This document shows positions 18,477-27,575 of a stretch of 32,601 bases of DNA, in pieces (position 1 is the first letter of the stretch; each line of letters begins with the position of its first letter). The DNA is taken from contig SYEM01000191.1 in assembly GCA_005801385.1 (NCBI GenBank), forward strand, positions 1 to 32,601, written 5' to 3'. The notes beneath the pieces are model-generated. The model worked only from the letters and a program-made list of their open reading frames with translations. It was not told where the DNA came from and made no database searches. The position numbers were made by a program, and so were the translations under genes. The DNA comes from Verrucomicrobiales bacterium. Its GTDB lineage: Bacteria; Verrucomicrobiota; Verrucomicrobiia; Limisphaerales; UBA9464.

Positions 18477-20249
18477 ATGGCCGTCACCGAACCCCTGCCC
18501 AGCGACTCGCCACTGCATCCGCTCGTGGCCGAACGGCAGCTGTCGATGACCGATGCCGCGGCGTTCCATCGCCAACGCCATGGTGGCAATGGCCATGGCA
18601 CTGCCACCCCCGCCAACGAAACGGAGGTCCTCCAGTGGCTGGCCCGGGAATACGACGTCCCGTTCGATGCCCTCGACACCCTCGAGGCCGATCGACAGGT
18701 CCTCGCCCTGTTCCCGGCCCGGATCCTCCTCAAGGAGGAGCTCCTGCCCCTGCGCCGGAACGGATCCCATGTCCAGATCGCCACCTGCCGCCTCTTCTCC
18801 ACCCGTGGACTCGACACGCTCCGGACGCTGTCGGGACTCGACCTCCAGCCGGTGCTGGCCCCCCGCGAGGCGATCCTGCGGGAGATGAAGAAGAACCTCG
18901 GCGTCGGTGCCGACACCATCGGCACGCTCGACGAGGACAAGAGCCTGCAGGTCCTCGACGAGATGGCCGAGGACAACCAGCTCGAGTCGGGCCAGGAGGA
19001 CGAGGCCTCCATCATCCGCTTCGTCAATCAGGTGCTCAAGGACGCCATCGACCTACGGGCCTCCGACATCCATCTCGAGCCCTTCGAGGATGAGTTCCGC
19101 ATCCGCTACCGCATTGACGGCGACCTCCAGGAGATCCCCGTCCCGCCCTCCCTCAAGCGCTTCCAGCCCGCCATCGTCTCGCGGGTGAAGATCCTCAGCC
19201 ATCTCAACATCGCGGAGAAGCGCCTCCCCCAGGACGGCCGCATCAAGGTCCGGATCGAGGAGGCGGAGGTCGACATCCGCGTCTCGATCATCCCGATGCT
19301 CCACGGCGAGGCGGTCGTGATGCGTCTGCTCCGACAGAATTCAACCCTCCGGAAGCTCTCCGAGATCGGGCTCGGTCCCGGCCAGCTGGCGTCCTTCCGA
19401 CGGGTCCTCGGCCTGCCCCACGGGATCATCCTCGTCACCGGACCCACCGGCAGCGGCAAGACGTCCACGCTCTACACCGCCCTCAACGAGATCAACGACA
19501 CCGTCCGCAAGATCATCACCATCGAGGACCCCGTCGAATACCAGCTCAAGGGCGTCAACCAGATCCAGGTCTCGGAGAAATCCGGCCTCACCTTCGCCCG
19601 CGGACTCCGCTCGGTGCTGCGTCACGATCCTGACGTCGTTCTGATCGGTGAGATCCGGGATCGCGAGACCGCCCAGATCGCGGTGCAGGCGTCACTCACC
19701 GGCCACCTCGTCTTCTCCACGCTGCACACCAACGACGCCCCGGGCTCGGTGACGCGTCTGGTCGACATGGGGGTCGAGCCCTACCTCGTGGCCTCGTCCC
19801 TGGAAGCCGTCCTGGCCCAGCGTCTGGTCCGGGTGCTCTGTCCCCACTGCGCCGAACCCGACACCTCCGCCCATGCAGAAGCCTTCCGACGGAAGATGGG
19901 GATCGGGGCCGACGCGCCGCTGCGGCGGGCCGTTGGATGCCGGGAGTGCCGTGGAACCGGATTCTTCGGACGCCATGCGCTGTTCGAGTGGATGGATGTC
20001 GACGAGACGATGCGGACACTGGCCCTGGAGCGCGCCTCGACCGACCAGATCCGCAACGCTGCCCGGGCCGCCGGCATGCAGACCCTGGCCGAAGATGGAT
20101 GGCGCCTCGTCGCCCGGGGCCTCACCACCGTCGAGGAGATCCTGAGCGTCACGACCAACAAGGAGACTTCCCCCCAGGCTTCGACCCCTAACACGGCCAC
20201 GGAAGAGGAAGCCGTTGGGACTGAGGCCTCCGGCACGCCGACCGCCTGA
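18477..20249 (+). CDS. gspE: Type II secretion ATPase GspE
   Basis: GIILVTGPTGSGKTSTLYTALNEIN (Walker A), IITIEDPVEYQLKGVNQIQVSEKSGLTFARGLRSVLRHDPDVVLIGEIRDRETAQIAVQASLTGHLVFSTLHTNDA, zinc-binding CPHC..CREC. Confidence 0.96.
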   Translation: MAVTEPLPSDSPLHPLVAERQLSMTDAAAFHRQRHGGNGHGTATPANETEVLQWLAREYDVPFDALDTLEADRQVLALFPARILLKEELLPLRRNGSHVQIATCRLFSTRGLDTLRTLSGLDLQPVLAPREAILREMKKNLGVGADTIGTLDEDKSLQVLDEMAEDNQLESGQEDEASIIRFVNQVLKDAIDLRASDIHLEPFEDEFRIRYRIDGDLQEIPVPPSLKRFQPAIVSRVKILSHLNIAEKRLPQDGRIKVRIEEAEVDIRVSIIPMLHGEAVVMRLLRQNSTLRKLSEIGLGPGQLASFRRVLGLPHGIILVTGPTGSGKTSTLYTALNEINDTVRKIITIEDPVEYQLKGVNQIQVSEKSGLTFARGLRSVLRHDPDVVLIGEIRDRETAQIAVQASLTGHLVFSTLHTNDAPGSVTRLVDMGVEPYLVASSLEAVLAQRLVRVLCPHCAEPDTSAHAEAFRRKMGIGADAPLRRAVGCRECRGTGFFGRHALFEWMDVDETMRTLALERASTDQIRNAARAAGMQTLAEDGWRLVARGLTTVEEILSVTTNKETSPQASTPNTATEEEAVGTEASGTPTA

Positions 20250-20257
20250 ACGTCGCC

Positions 20258-21499
20258 ATGCCGACCTTCCACTATCGAGCCCTGCAGACCGACGGCGTCC
20301 TCACCCGCGGGGAACTGGAGGCCGCGGGACGCCCGGAGGCCCTCAAGCAGATCGAGCTGCTGGGCCTGCGTCCGGTGAACCTCACGGAGAAGGGGGCGGG
20401 CGCCTCGAAATCCTCCCCAGCCGTGCCATCGAAGGGTTTCCGCCTCGCCCTTGGACCCGAGCGGGTCACCGCGGCCGACCTCGAGAACTTCACCCGCCTC
20501 CTCTCCAGCCTCCTCTCCGCCGGCGTGCCGCTTAGCCGGGCCCTCCTGATCCTCGGCAAGGAGGCCTCCACCCCCATCGCCGCCGCCAAATGGCGGGAGA
20601 TCCATGGACTGGTCGTCGACGGCATGTCGCTCGCCCAGGCGATGGCCCGGTCGCCCGACACCTTCCCGAAGGTCTACACCGCCATGGTCGAGGCCGGCGA
20701 GGCGGGCGGCTTCCTCGACGTCGTCCTGGCCCAGATCGCCGACTTCCAATCCCGCGACAAGGAACTCAAATCGAAGGTGGCTACCGCCATGATCTACCCC
20801 TGCGTCCTCCTCGGACTGGCGGTCGTCGTGCTGGCGGTCCTCCTCGTCTTCTTCATCCCGAAGTTCCAGAAGATGTTCAACAGCGTGCAGGGCTCCCTGC
20901 CGCTGCTGACCCAGGTCATCGTCGCAGCTAGCCAGATCCTGCGCTCCTACGGACTCGTGGTGCTTGCGGGCGGGGTCGGGGGCGTGCTCATGACGCGGAA
21001 CTGGCTCACGTCGGCGGAGGGCCGTCGCGTCTGGGAAGGCTGGACCCTCAAGGCCCCGGTCGTGGGTCCGCTGAGCGCCCGGTTCGCCATGGCCCGGTTC
21101 TGCCGCATGCTCGGGACCCTCATCGGTGCCGGCGTCCCCCTCATCCAGGCCCTGAACGTCGCCCGACGCTCCCTCGGCAACCAGATCCTGTCCGACGCCA
21201 TCACCCAATCCATCACCGAGGTCCAGCAGGGTGGACGCCTCGGACAGAGCCTCGCCCGATGCCCCATGCTGTTCAACGGCCCCGTCATGGAGATGATCTC
21301 CGTCGCGGAGGAGAGCGGTCGACTCGATGGTGAACTCGTCCGCATCGCCAACGTGACCGAGTCGGAACTCGACCGACAGCTCAAGACCGCAGTCGCCCTT
21401 GCCGAACCGCTCATGCTGTTCCTGATTGCCGGGTTCATCGGGATCATCTTCATCGGAATGCTCCTCCCGGTGTTCTCGCTCCAGGACTACATCAAGTGA
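20258..21499 (+). CDS. gspF: Type II secretion inner membrane platform protein GspF
   Basis: FHYRALQTDGVLTRGELEA, FTRLLSSLLSAGVPLSRALLIL, FPKVYTAMVEAGEAGGFLDVVL, MEMISVAEESGRLDGELVRIA, GFIGIIFIGMLLPVFSLQ. Confidence 0.95.
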   Translation: MPTFHYRALQTDGVLTRGELEAAGRPEALKQIELLGLRPVNLTEKGAGASKSSPAVPSKGFRLALGPERVTAADLENFTRLLSSLLSAGVPLSRALLILGKEASTPIAAAKWREIHGLVVDGMSLAQAMARSPDTFPKVYTAMVEAGEAGGFLDVVLAQIADFQSRDKELKSKVATAMIYPCVLLGLAVVVLAVLLVFFIPKFQKMFNSVQGSLPLLTQVIVAASQILRSYGLVVLAGGVGGVLMTRNWLTSAEGRRVWEGWTLKAPVVGPLSARFAMARFCRMLGTLIGAGVPLIQALNVARRSLGNQILSDAITQSITEVQQGGRLGQSLARCPMLFNGPVMEMISVAEESGRLDGELVRIANVTESELDRQLKTAVALAEPLMLFLIAGFIGIIFIGMLLPVFSLQDYIK

Positions 21500-21512
21500 C
21501 CCCTCTCATCGC

Positions 21513-21953
21513 ATGAACAGAACCCGCATCCCCTCCCCCCGATCCCCTCGGCGCACCCGTCGTGGGGCCTTCACCCTCGTCGAGATGCTCCTGGTGATCA
21601 CCATCATCGGCATCCTCGCCGCCCTCGTCGTCCCGAAGATGATGGGCCGCAGCGAGCAGGCCCGCGAGGCCGCCGCCCGGGCCGATCTCGCGGCGATCAA
21701 GACCGCGCTCGACACCTACGAGATCGACAACGGCTCCTATCCCAAGGCGCTCCAGGATCTCATCGAAGCCCCTCGCAATGCACGGTCCTGGAAGGGCCCA
21801 TATCTCGACCGTCTGCCACAGGATCCGTGGGGCAACCCGTACGTCTACGCCCAGCCCGCGCGCCGCAGCAAGGCGGGGTACGACCTGTCCTCGGTGGGAC
21901 CGGATGGCAAGGAGGGATCGGAGGATGACTTTGGGAACTGGACCCAGAACTGA
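21513..21953 (+). CDS. gspG: Major pseudopilin GspG
   Basis: RRGAFTLVEMLLVITIIGILAALVVPKMMGRSEQAREAAARADLAAIKTALDTYEIDNGSYPKALQDLIEAP; DPWGNPYVY; GPDGKEGSEDDFGNW. Confidence 0.95.
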   Translation: MNRTRIPSPRSPRRTRRGAFTLVEMLLVITIIGILAALVVPKMMGRSEQAREAAARADLAAIKTALDTYEIDNGSYPKALQDLIEAPRNARSWKGPYLDRLPQDPWGNPYVYAQPARRSKAGYDLSSVGPDGKEGSEDDFGNWTQN

Positions 21954-22512
21954 GTCGGCTGCGGGCTACCGGACCGGGTTCACGCTGCTCGAGCTCATCC
22001 TCGTCCTGGCCCTGCTCGCCATCGCCGTCGCCATCGTCACCCCGCGCCTGTCGGGATTCGCCAGCGGCCGCGCGTTCGACTCCGAGACCCGACGCCTCCT
22101 CGCCCTCACCCATGCCGCCCGTTCCCGGGCCATCGCGGAGGGACGACCCATCGTGCTCTGGATCAATACAACCGAGGGGAACTACGGGATCCGCCAGGAT
22201 GGACCCGTGGCGAACGTCGACACCAACGCGCTCGAGTTCTCCCTCGCACCAGGCATCGAGGTCGCATTCGACACACCCGACGCCCTGGTCGGGCAGACCC
22301 CCACCAGCCGACGGCCCCAGGTCCCACCCCTGCCCAACGCCGTATCGGTCGGCCCCCTCCAGATCCTCCCCGGGATCCGCATGATGCCCGACGGATCGAT
22401 CGACGACACCAGTCCGCAGTCGATCCGGATCACGAACGCCGACGGTACCTCGCTGTGGCTCGTGCAGGGTTCCGATCGTAGACACTATGAACTGCGTCAG
22501 GCCAACTTCTGA
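21925..22512 (+). CDS. gspH: Minor pseudopilin GspH-like
   Basis: TGFTLLELILVLALLAIAVAIVTPRLSGFASGRAFDSETRRLLALTHAARSRAIAEGRPIVLWIN; overlaps gspG by 29 bp. Confidence 0.85.
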   Translation: MTLGTGPRTESAAGYRTGFTLLELILVLALLAIAVAIVTPRLSGFASGRAFDSETRRLLALTHAARSRAIAEGRPIVLWINTTEGNYGIRQDGPVANVDTNALEFSLAPGIEVAFDTPDALVGQTPTSRRPQVPPLPNAVSVGPLQILPGIRMMPDGSIDDTSPQSIRITNADGTSLWLVQGSDRRHYELRQANF

Positions 22513-22882
22513 CCTCCGAGGCATCGAGGGAGGCTATACGCTGGCCGAGACGCTCGCGGCGCTGCTATTCCTCGCGATTGTGATCCCGACCGTCGTGGAG
22601 GCGCTGCACCTGGCCGGTCGGGCAGGAACCGTGGCCGAGCGACGGGCCGTCGCCGCCCGCATCGCCGAGCGCATGCTCAACGAGTCGATCGTCTTCACCA
22701 ACCAGGTCTCCGGGAACCGCTCCGGCGTCGTCAGCGAGGGCAACCACGACTACGAGTGGACCGTCACCCGACAGAACTGGCTCACCACCCCCCTGCCCCT
22801 CCTCACGGCCGAGGTGCAATTCACCGTCCAGGGCCAGCCATCCTCGGTCCAGCTGAGCACCATTGGCGCCCCGATCCCATGA
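22487..22882 (+). CDS. gspI: Minor pseudopilin GspI-like
   Basis: GGYTLAETLAALLFLAIVIPTVVEALHLAGRAGTVAERRAVAARIAERMLNE; position between gspH and gspJ. Confidence 0.82.
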   Translation: MNCVRPTSDLRGIEGGYTLAETLAALLFLAIVIPTVVEALHLAGRAGTVAERRAVAARIAERMLNESIVFTNQVSGNRSGVVSEGNHDYEWTVTRQNWLTTPLPLLTAEVQFTVQGQPSSVQLSTIGAPIP

Positions 22883-23592
22883 TCCGCCAGCGCTCCACAA
22901 CCCTGGCCGACCAACCCCATCCCCGGGCAACCCAGGCCTTCACCCTGCTGGAGCTGCTGCTGTCGATCGGCGCCGCCGCGCTCATCCTGCTGGCGATCCA
23001 GTCCACCCTTTTCACCACGCTGAGGCTCCAGGACCGCATGACCGGAGCCCTCGAGGCCGCGGTCCCGCTCGAGATGGCGTTCGATGTCCTCCGACGCGAC
23101 CTCCAATGCGTCGTCCCCCCGAAGGTCTCCGGGATCCTGTCGGGCGGGTTCCGCTGCGGGACCGTCCTGAGCACCGGCATCAGCCAGCCCGTGTCGCTCG
23201 AACTCCACACCAGCACCGGAACCCTTCTTGCCGCCGAGCCCTGGGGCGATATCCAACGCATCACCTACAGCCTGAAGCCGTCGAGCGAGGGCAACGGCAT
23301 GCAGGACCTCTATCGGGGGGTGTGCCGGAACCTCCTCACCACCTCCACCCCGGAGATCGAGGACCAGCTGCTCCTCCGGAACGTCCGGCAGCTCGACATC
23401 CAGAGCTACGATGGCCTGGCCTGGTATCCGATCTGGGACACCACCGACACCTCCACCCCCCGCACCAATCTGCCCGTCGCAGTCCGGATGATGATCCATC
23501 GCGCGGCGGACGACGACGACTCCCCGGTCCAGCTGCTGGTGCCGATCGGGACCCAGAGTCGCACCAATTCGACAACCACCGTGGGCGGATGA
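22879..23592 (+). CDS. gspJ: Minor pseudopilin GspJ-like
   Basis: TQAFTLLELLLSIGAAALILLAIQSTLFTTLRLQDRMTGALEAAVPLEMAFDVLRRDLQCVV; ATGA overlap with gspI. Confidence 0.83.
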   Translation: MIRQRSTTLADQPHPRATQAFTLLELLLSIGAAALILLAIQSTLFTTLRLQDRMTGALEAAVPLEMAFDVLRRDLQCVVPPKVSGILSGGFRCGTVLSTGISQPVSLELHTSTGTLLAAEPWGDIQRITYSLKPSSEGNGMQDLYRGVCRNLLTTSTPEIEDQLLLRNVRQLDIQSYDGLAWYPIWDTTDTSTPRTNLPVAVRMMIHRAADDDDSPVQLLVPIGTQSRTNSTTTVGG

Positions 23593-24941
23593 TCCTCAAC
23601 CCTCCAGCCACGGGCATCGCCCGGAGAAGTTCACGGTCCGCCGACGCCTCGGTGCTGATCGTGGTGATGTGGGTCACCGTCGCCATCCTGTCGGTCACCC
23701 TCTATTTCGCCGACTCGATGGGTCTGGAGATCCGGGCAACTGCCAACCGGGTCTCAGGACTGGCCGCGCAACAGGCCGCCGAGGGGGCCGTCCGATACGT
23801 CAGCTGGACCCTCTGGAACTCGGTCTCCAACGGCATCCTGCGGACCAACGCCCAGTTCCAGTGCGAGGCCGTCGCCGTGGGGGACGCACGGTTCTGGCTG
23901 ATCGGACGCAACCGGGACGAGGCCTACCGGACGGATCCATGGTTCGGTCTGGTCGACGAGGCCTCCAAGCTCAACCTCAATGTGGCCAATTCCAACGCCC
24001 TGGCCTCGCTCCCCGGCATGGGTACCGACCTGGCGTCCGCCCTCATCGACTGGCGCAGCACGAACAGCGATCTGTCCCTGCCCTACGCCACCTACGGCTA
24101 TTCCGCGAAACACGGACCCTTCGAGACGGTCGAGGAACTCCGCCTCGTCCAGGGCCTGACCCTCCTCGAGCTCTACGGGGAGGATCCGAACCTCAACGGG
24201 GTCCTGGATCTCGACGAGAACCGGTTCTCATCGTCCGCCCAGGCCGCTCCCGGACTGCTCGAGACCACCACGGTCTTCACCCGGGAGCCGAACTTCCATG
24301 CCGACGGCACCACGCTGACCAACGTCAACACCCGGGCCCAGATCCAGTCGCTTCTCGAGACCACCCTGGGCACGACCCGGGGCCGACAGGTCCTCACCCA
24401 GCTGGGCTTCACCGGGAACGCCTCTCCCACCTTCCAGAGCCTGCTCGGATTCTATGTCGCGAGCGGCCTGACCCCGGACGAGTTCGAGAAGATGGCCCCC
24501 GACCTCTGCACCTCGACCAACGCCTATGTCTACGGCCGGGTGAACATCAACACGGCCAGCGCGGAGGTGCTGACGGCCCTGTTCATGGGCCTTGGACAAT
24601 CCGAACAGGCCGCAGCCGGCGCGGCCGAGACCCTCGTCGGCTACCGACGTCAGAACCCCAGCCGACCGACCTCCATCGCATGGCTGGTCAGCGCCCTGGG
24701 AACCTCGAATCCCGTCGTAACCAGTCTGGCCCGCCGCGATCTTGTAACCACACGGAGTTTCCAATACTCGGGCGACATCGTGGCCCTCGGTCCGAACGGC
24801 CGGGGATACCACCGGGTGAAGCTCGTGTTCGATCTCAGCGATGGAGTTCCACAGGTCATCTTCCGACAGGACCTCAGCCGCCTCGGCTGGGCGCTGGGAA
24901 CCCGTACCCGGGACCTGATCGCCGCCGGCACGCTTCCATGA
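23589..24941 (+). CDS. gspK: Minor pseudopilin GspK-like
   Basis: DASVLIVVMWVTVAILSVTLYFADSMGLEIRATANRVSGLAAQQAAEGAVRY; KLNLNVANSNALASLPGMGTDLASALIDWR; GRVNINTASAEVLTALFMGLGQSEQAA. Confidence 0.88.
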   Translation: MILNPPATGIARRSSRSADASVLIVVMWVTVAILSVTLYFADSMGLEIRATANRVSGLAAQQAAEGAVRYVSWTLWNSVSNGILRTNAQFQCEAVAVGDARFWLIGRNRDEAYRTDPWFGLVDEASKLNLNVANSNALASLPGMGTDLASALIDWRSTNSDLSLPYATYGYSAKHGPFETVEELRLVQGLTLLELYGEDPNLNGVLDLDENRFSSSAQAAPGLLETTTVFTREPNFHADGTTLTNVNTRAQIQSLLETTLGTTRGRQVLTQLGFTGNASPTFQSLLGFYVASGLTPDEFEKMAPDLCTSTNAYVYGRVNINTASAEVLTALFMGLGQSEQAAAGAAETLVGYRRQNPSRPTSIAWLVSALGTSNPVVTSLARRDLVTTRSFQYSGDIVALGPNGRGYHRVKLVFDLSDGVPQVIFRQDLSRLGWALGTRTRDLIAAGTLP

Positions 24942-26368
24942 TCGACACCCAGAAACTCATCCAGCGCCTCCGACGCCCCCCGTCGTCGGTCCTCGCCCTG
25001 TCGATGGAGGGACGCCACGTCGCCGCCGCCGTCCTCCGACAGGCCAAGGGCACGATCGAGGTCGTCACGCGCCATCTTGGCCGGCTTCCCGACGAGGCGG
25101 ACCTCGCCGACGCCACAGCGGTCGGCAAGGCCCTGCGGAACCTCCTGGACGGCGCCTCCATCCGGGAGCGCCAGTGTGTCTGGGCCCTGCCCTGTTCGGA
25201 GGTGCTTACGACCCAGACTCTCGTCCCGGCGATCGACGAAGCGGATGTCGACAGCCTCCTGCAGCTCGAGGCTGAGAAGGGATTCCATGGGGACGTTTCC
25301 GCCAGCCGGGTGGCCGACTCCCGGTGTCGTCTCCCGGACGGCCAGCACTGGGTCACGCTCGCCACGATTTCCCCCGCACGTCACGAGATCCTGCGCCGGG
25401 TGATGGAGGCCGCCCGCCTGAAGTACCTCGGACTCTCCCCGGCCATCACCGACCTCGTGGCGGCCAGGACATCCGACGCCGCCGGCTGCCTCGATCTCAC
25501 CGTCTCGCCTGCCAGTGGCAGCATCCACCTCCAGGTCACAGTGAACGGCGGGATTGCGGCCCTGCGGTCCCTCGACCGCGCGATCGACACCGCCACGAGC
25601 CCGGCAACGGTTCGTCCCGAGGCGGTGGCCCGGGAGATCCGCATCACCATGGGACAGCTGCCGGAGGTGCTCGTGGGCTCAATACGGCTCCTCCGACTAC
25701 ACGGTCCGGCGGAGACGCTCCCCGCGCTGGCCACCGCACTCACCGCCCGGTTCGCGGACAGCGGCATGGCGGTCGAAAGCCTCCCGTCGCCCCAGGACTT
25801 CGTCGCCTTGGAAGCGGTGGTCGAGGCGGGACGCCGCCTCCTCGAGGGCCGACCGGCCGGGCTGGAGTTCCTGCCACCGACCCCCTCGGCGCTTGAACAG
25901 TTCCTGAGCCGGCACACCGAGGGACGCCTCCGGCTGACCTGGAGCCTCGGCACGGCCGCCGCTGCCCTCGTTGGACTCTTCTTCCTCGTCCAGCAGATCC
26001 AGCTCGGGCTGCTCGAATCCCGATGGTCGGGCATGTCCGCACGGGTCCGTCGACTGGAGACCCTCCAGCAGAAGATCCGACAGTTTCGGCCGTGGGCGCC
26101 CGAATCGCCGCGCGCCCTCCAGATCCTAGAGGGGTTGACCCAGGCCTTCCCCGAGACCGGGTCGGTGACGGCCCGCTCCATCGAGATCCGCCAGTCGGGC
26201 GAGATTGTCTGCACCGGCACCGCATCCGACAGCGCCTCGCTGCTGCGGATGCTCGAGAAGCTCCAGGCCCTGCCCTCGGTCAGCGCCCTCCACAGCGAAC
26301 AGATCCGCGGGAAGTCGCCGCTCCAGTTCCAGGTCAATTTCCGCTGGGAGGAGGCCGGACAACCATGA
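24938..26368 (+). CDS. gspL: GspL-like (PilM-PilN-like) assembly protein
   Basis: SVLALSMEGRHVAAAVLRQAKGTIEVV at N-terminus (PilM/actin-like), single TM LTWSLGTAAAALVGLFFLVQQIQLG and PilN-like periplasmic tail; ATGA overlaps on both sides. Confidence 0.8.
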   Translation: MIDTQKLIQRLRRPPSSVLALSMEGRHVAAAVLRQAKGTIEVVTRHLGRLPDEADLADATAVGKALRNLLDGASIRERQCVWALPCSEVLTTQTLVPAIDEADVDSLLQLEAEKGFHGDVSASRVADSRCRLPDGQHWVTLATISPARHEILRRVMEAARLKYLGLSPAITDLVAARTSDAAGCLDLTVSPASGSIHLQVTVNGGIAALRSLDRAIDTATSPATVRPEAVAREIRITMGQLPEVLVGSIRLLRLHGPAETLPALATALTARFADSGMAVESLPSPQDFVALEAVVEAGRRLLEGRPAGLEFLPPTPSALEQFLSRHTEGRLRLTWSLGTAAAALVGLFFLVQQIQLGLLESRWSGMSARVRRLETLQQKIRQFRPWAPESPRALQILEGLTQAFPETGSVTARSIEIRQSGEIVCTGTASDSASLLRMLEKLQALPSVSALHSEQIRGKSPLQFQVNFRWEEAGQP

Positions 26369-26898
26369 CACCGGAACGCCGCCAACGCCTGCTTGTCCTC
26401 GCCACGGCCAGCATCGCCGGCCTCTACATGGCGAACCTAATCCTCATCGAACCCCTGTACAATTGGGGCACCCGCCGCGGGCAGCAGATCGAGAAACTCC
26501 GCAAGCAGGTCCGCTCGGGGGAACAGCTGATCGGTCGGGCCGACCGGGTCCAGGAGGTCTGGGATCGGATCCGGACCCATTCCCTCCATTCGAATCCCTC
26601 CCAGGCGGAGCAGCAGCTGCTCAACACCCTCGACCAGTGGGCCCGGGAATCGGGATCCGAGATCCTTGACCGGGTTCCTCAATGGCGGGGCGATGAGGCC
26701 GACCACCAGACGTTGACCTGTCGCCTCGAGATCAACGGCTCCCTCGGCAGCCTGACCCGGTTCCTACAGCGTCTGGAGTCAGGGTCTCTCGACCTGAAGG
26801 TGGATGCGATGCAGCTCACCACCCGCGATCCCGCCGCCCAGCAGATGACCCTCGGACTCCAGCTCAACGCACTGGTCCTCACCTCCACCACCCCATGA
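26365..26898 (+). CDS. gspM: GspM/PilO-like assembly protein
   Basis: Single N-terminal TM, coiled coil GQQIEKLRKQVRSGEQLIGRADRVQEVWDRI, ferredoxin-like C-terminal LTCRLEINGSLGSLTRFLQRLESGSLDLKVDAMQLTTRDP. Confidence 0.75.
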   Translation: MTPERRQRLLVLATASIAGLYMANLILIEPLYNWGTRRGQQIEKLRKQVRSGEQLIGRADRVQEVWDRIRTHSLHSNPSQAEQQLLNTLDQWARESGSEILDRVPQWRGDEADHQTLTCRLEINGSLGSLTRFLQRLESGSLDLKVDAMQLTTRDPAAQQMTLGLQLNALVLTSTTP

Positions 26899-27575
26899 AG
26901 CGCCCCAGCACCACAGTCTGGTTCGTGATCGCGGCGGTGGTCGCCGTCGGATTCCTGCTGTGGGACCGAGGTGCCGGATCCCATACGCCGGCCCGATCCG
27001 TCGGAGGCACGCGGAACGCCACCCCAGGAAAGGGCTCGGGGACCAACGCTCCTACCACGACACTCTCCATGAACGAGTTTCGGTCCCTCGCCACCTGGGT
27101 GGCCGAGCGCAACGTCTTCGACGCCTCGCGCCAACCCCGGATCCCGGGGGCGCCACCGCGTCCCCCACCACGTCCCCGAACCGCTGACGCCCCCAGCTTC
27201 ACGCTCGTCGGTGTGCTGAAGGCCCAGAAGGGTCCCATGGCATTCTTCGACAGCGGCACCGCCGAATACCGCAAGGCACTGCCGCTGAATGGCACGATCG
27301 CCGGGTACACCGTGACCGACATCACCCCGGCAAGGGTCCGGCTCTCGATCAGCAACCAGCCGCCGCTGGAGCTGCGGGTGGGATCCCGGATGCGCCAGGA
27401 GGGCGAGGCCGGGTGGCAGCTGGCCGAGGCCGGAGGCGCGTCCTCGACGCCCGCTTCGAGCGGATCGAGCTCCGGGACGGGATCCGGAAGCAGCGCCGCG
27501 GGGTCCACCGGGAACGCCGCGGAGGATGAGATCTTGAAACGTCTGATGAAGAAACGGGAACAGGAGTCGCAATGA
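26895..27575 (+). CDS. GspC/PilP-like inner-membrane protein with homology-region-like domain
   Basis: N-terminal TM TTVWFVIAAVVAVGFLLW; WVAERNVFDASRQPRIPG; FTLVGVLKAQKGPMAFFDSGTAEYRKALPLNGTIAGYTVTDITPARVRLSISNQPPLELRVGSRM matches the HR-domain pattern. Confidence 0.7.
   Translation: MKRPSTTVWFVIAAVVAVGFLLWDRGAGSHTPARSVGGTRNATPGKGSGTNAPTTTLSMNEFRSLATWVAERNVFDASRQPRIPGAPPRPPPRPRTADAPSFTLVGVLKAQKGPMAFFDSGTAEYRKALPLNGTIAGYTVTDITPARVRLSISNQPPLELRVGSRMRQEGEAGWQLAEAGGASSTPASSGSSSGTGSGSSAAGSTGNAAEDEILKRLMKKREQESQ

Noticed and set aside
19781-21208. 475-aa antisense ORF opposite gspE 3' end and gspF
   Set aside because: Mirror-frame artefact of high-GC codon usage; no recognisable domain, and sense strand encodes GspE/GspF.
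23669-24937. N-terminal 423-codon extension of the gspL ORF overlapping gspK
   Set aside because: Off-frame reading through gspK with Arg/Gly/Pro-rich composition; the real GspL start is the ATG at 24938 overlapping the gspK stop.
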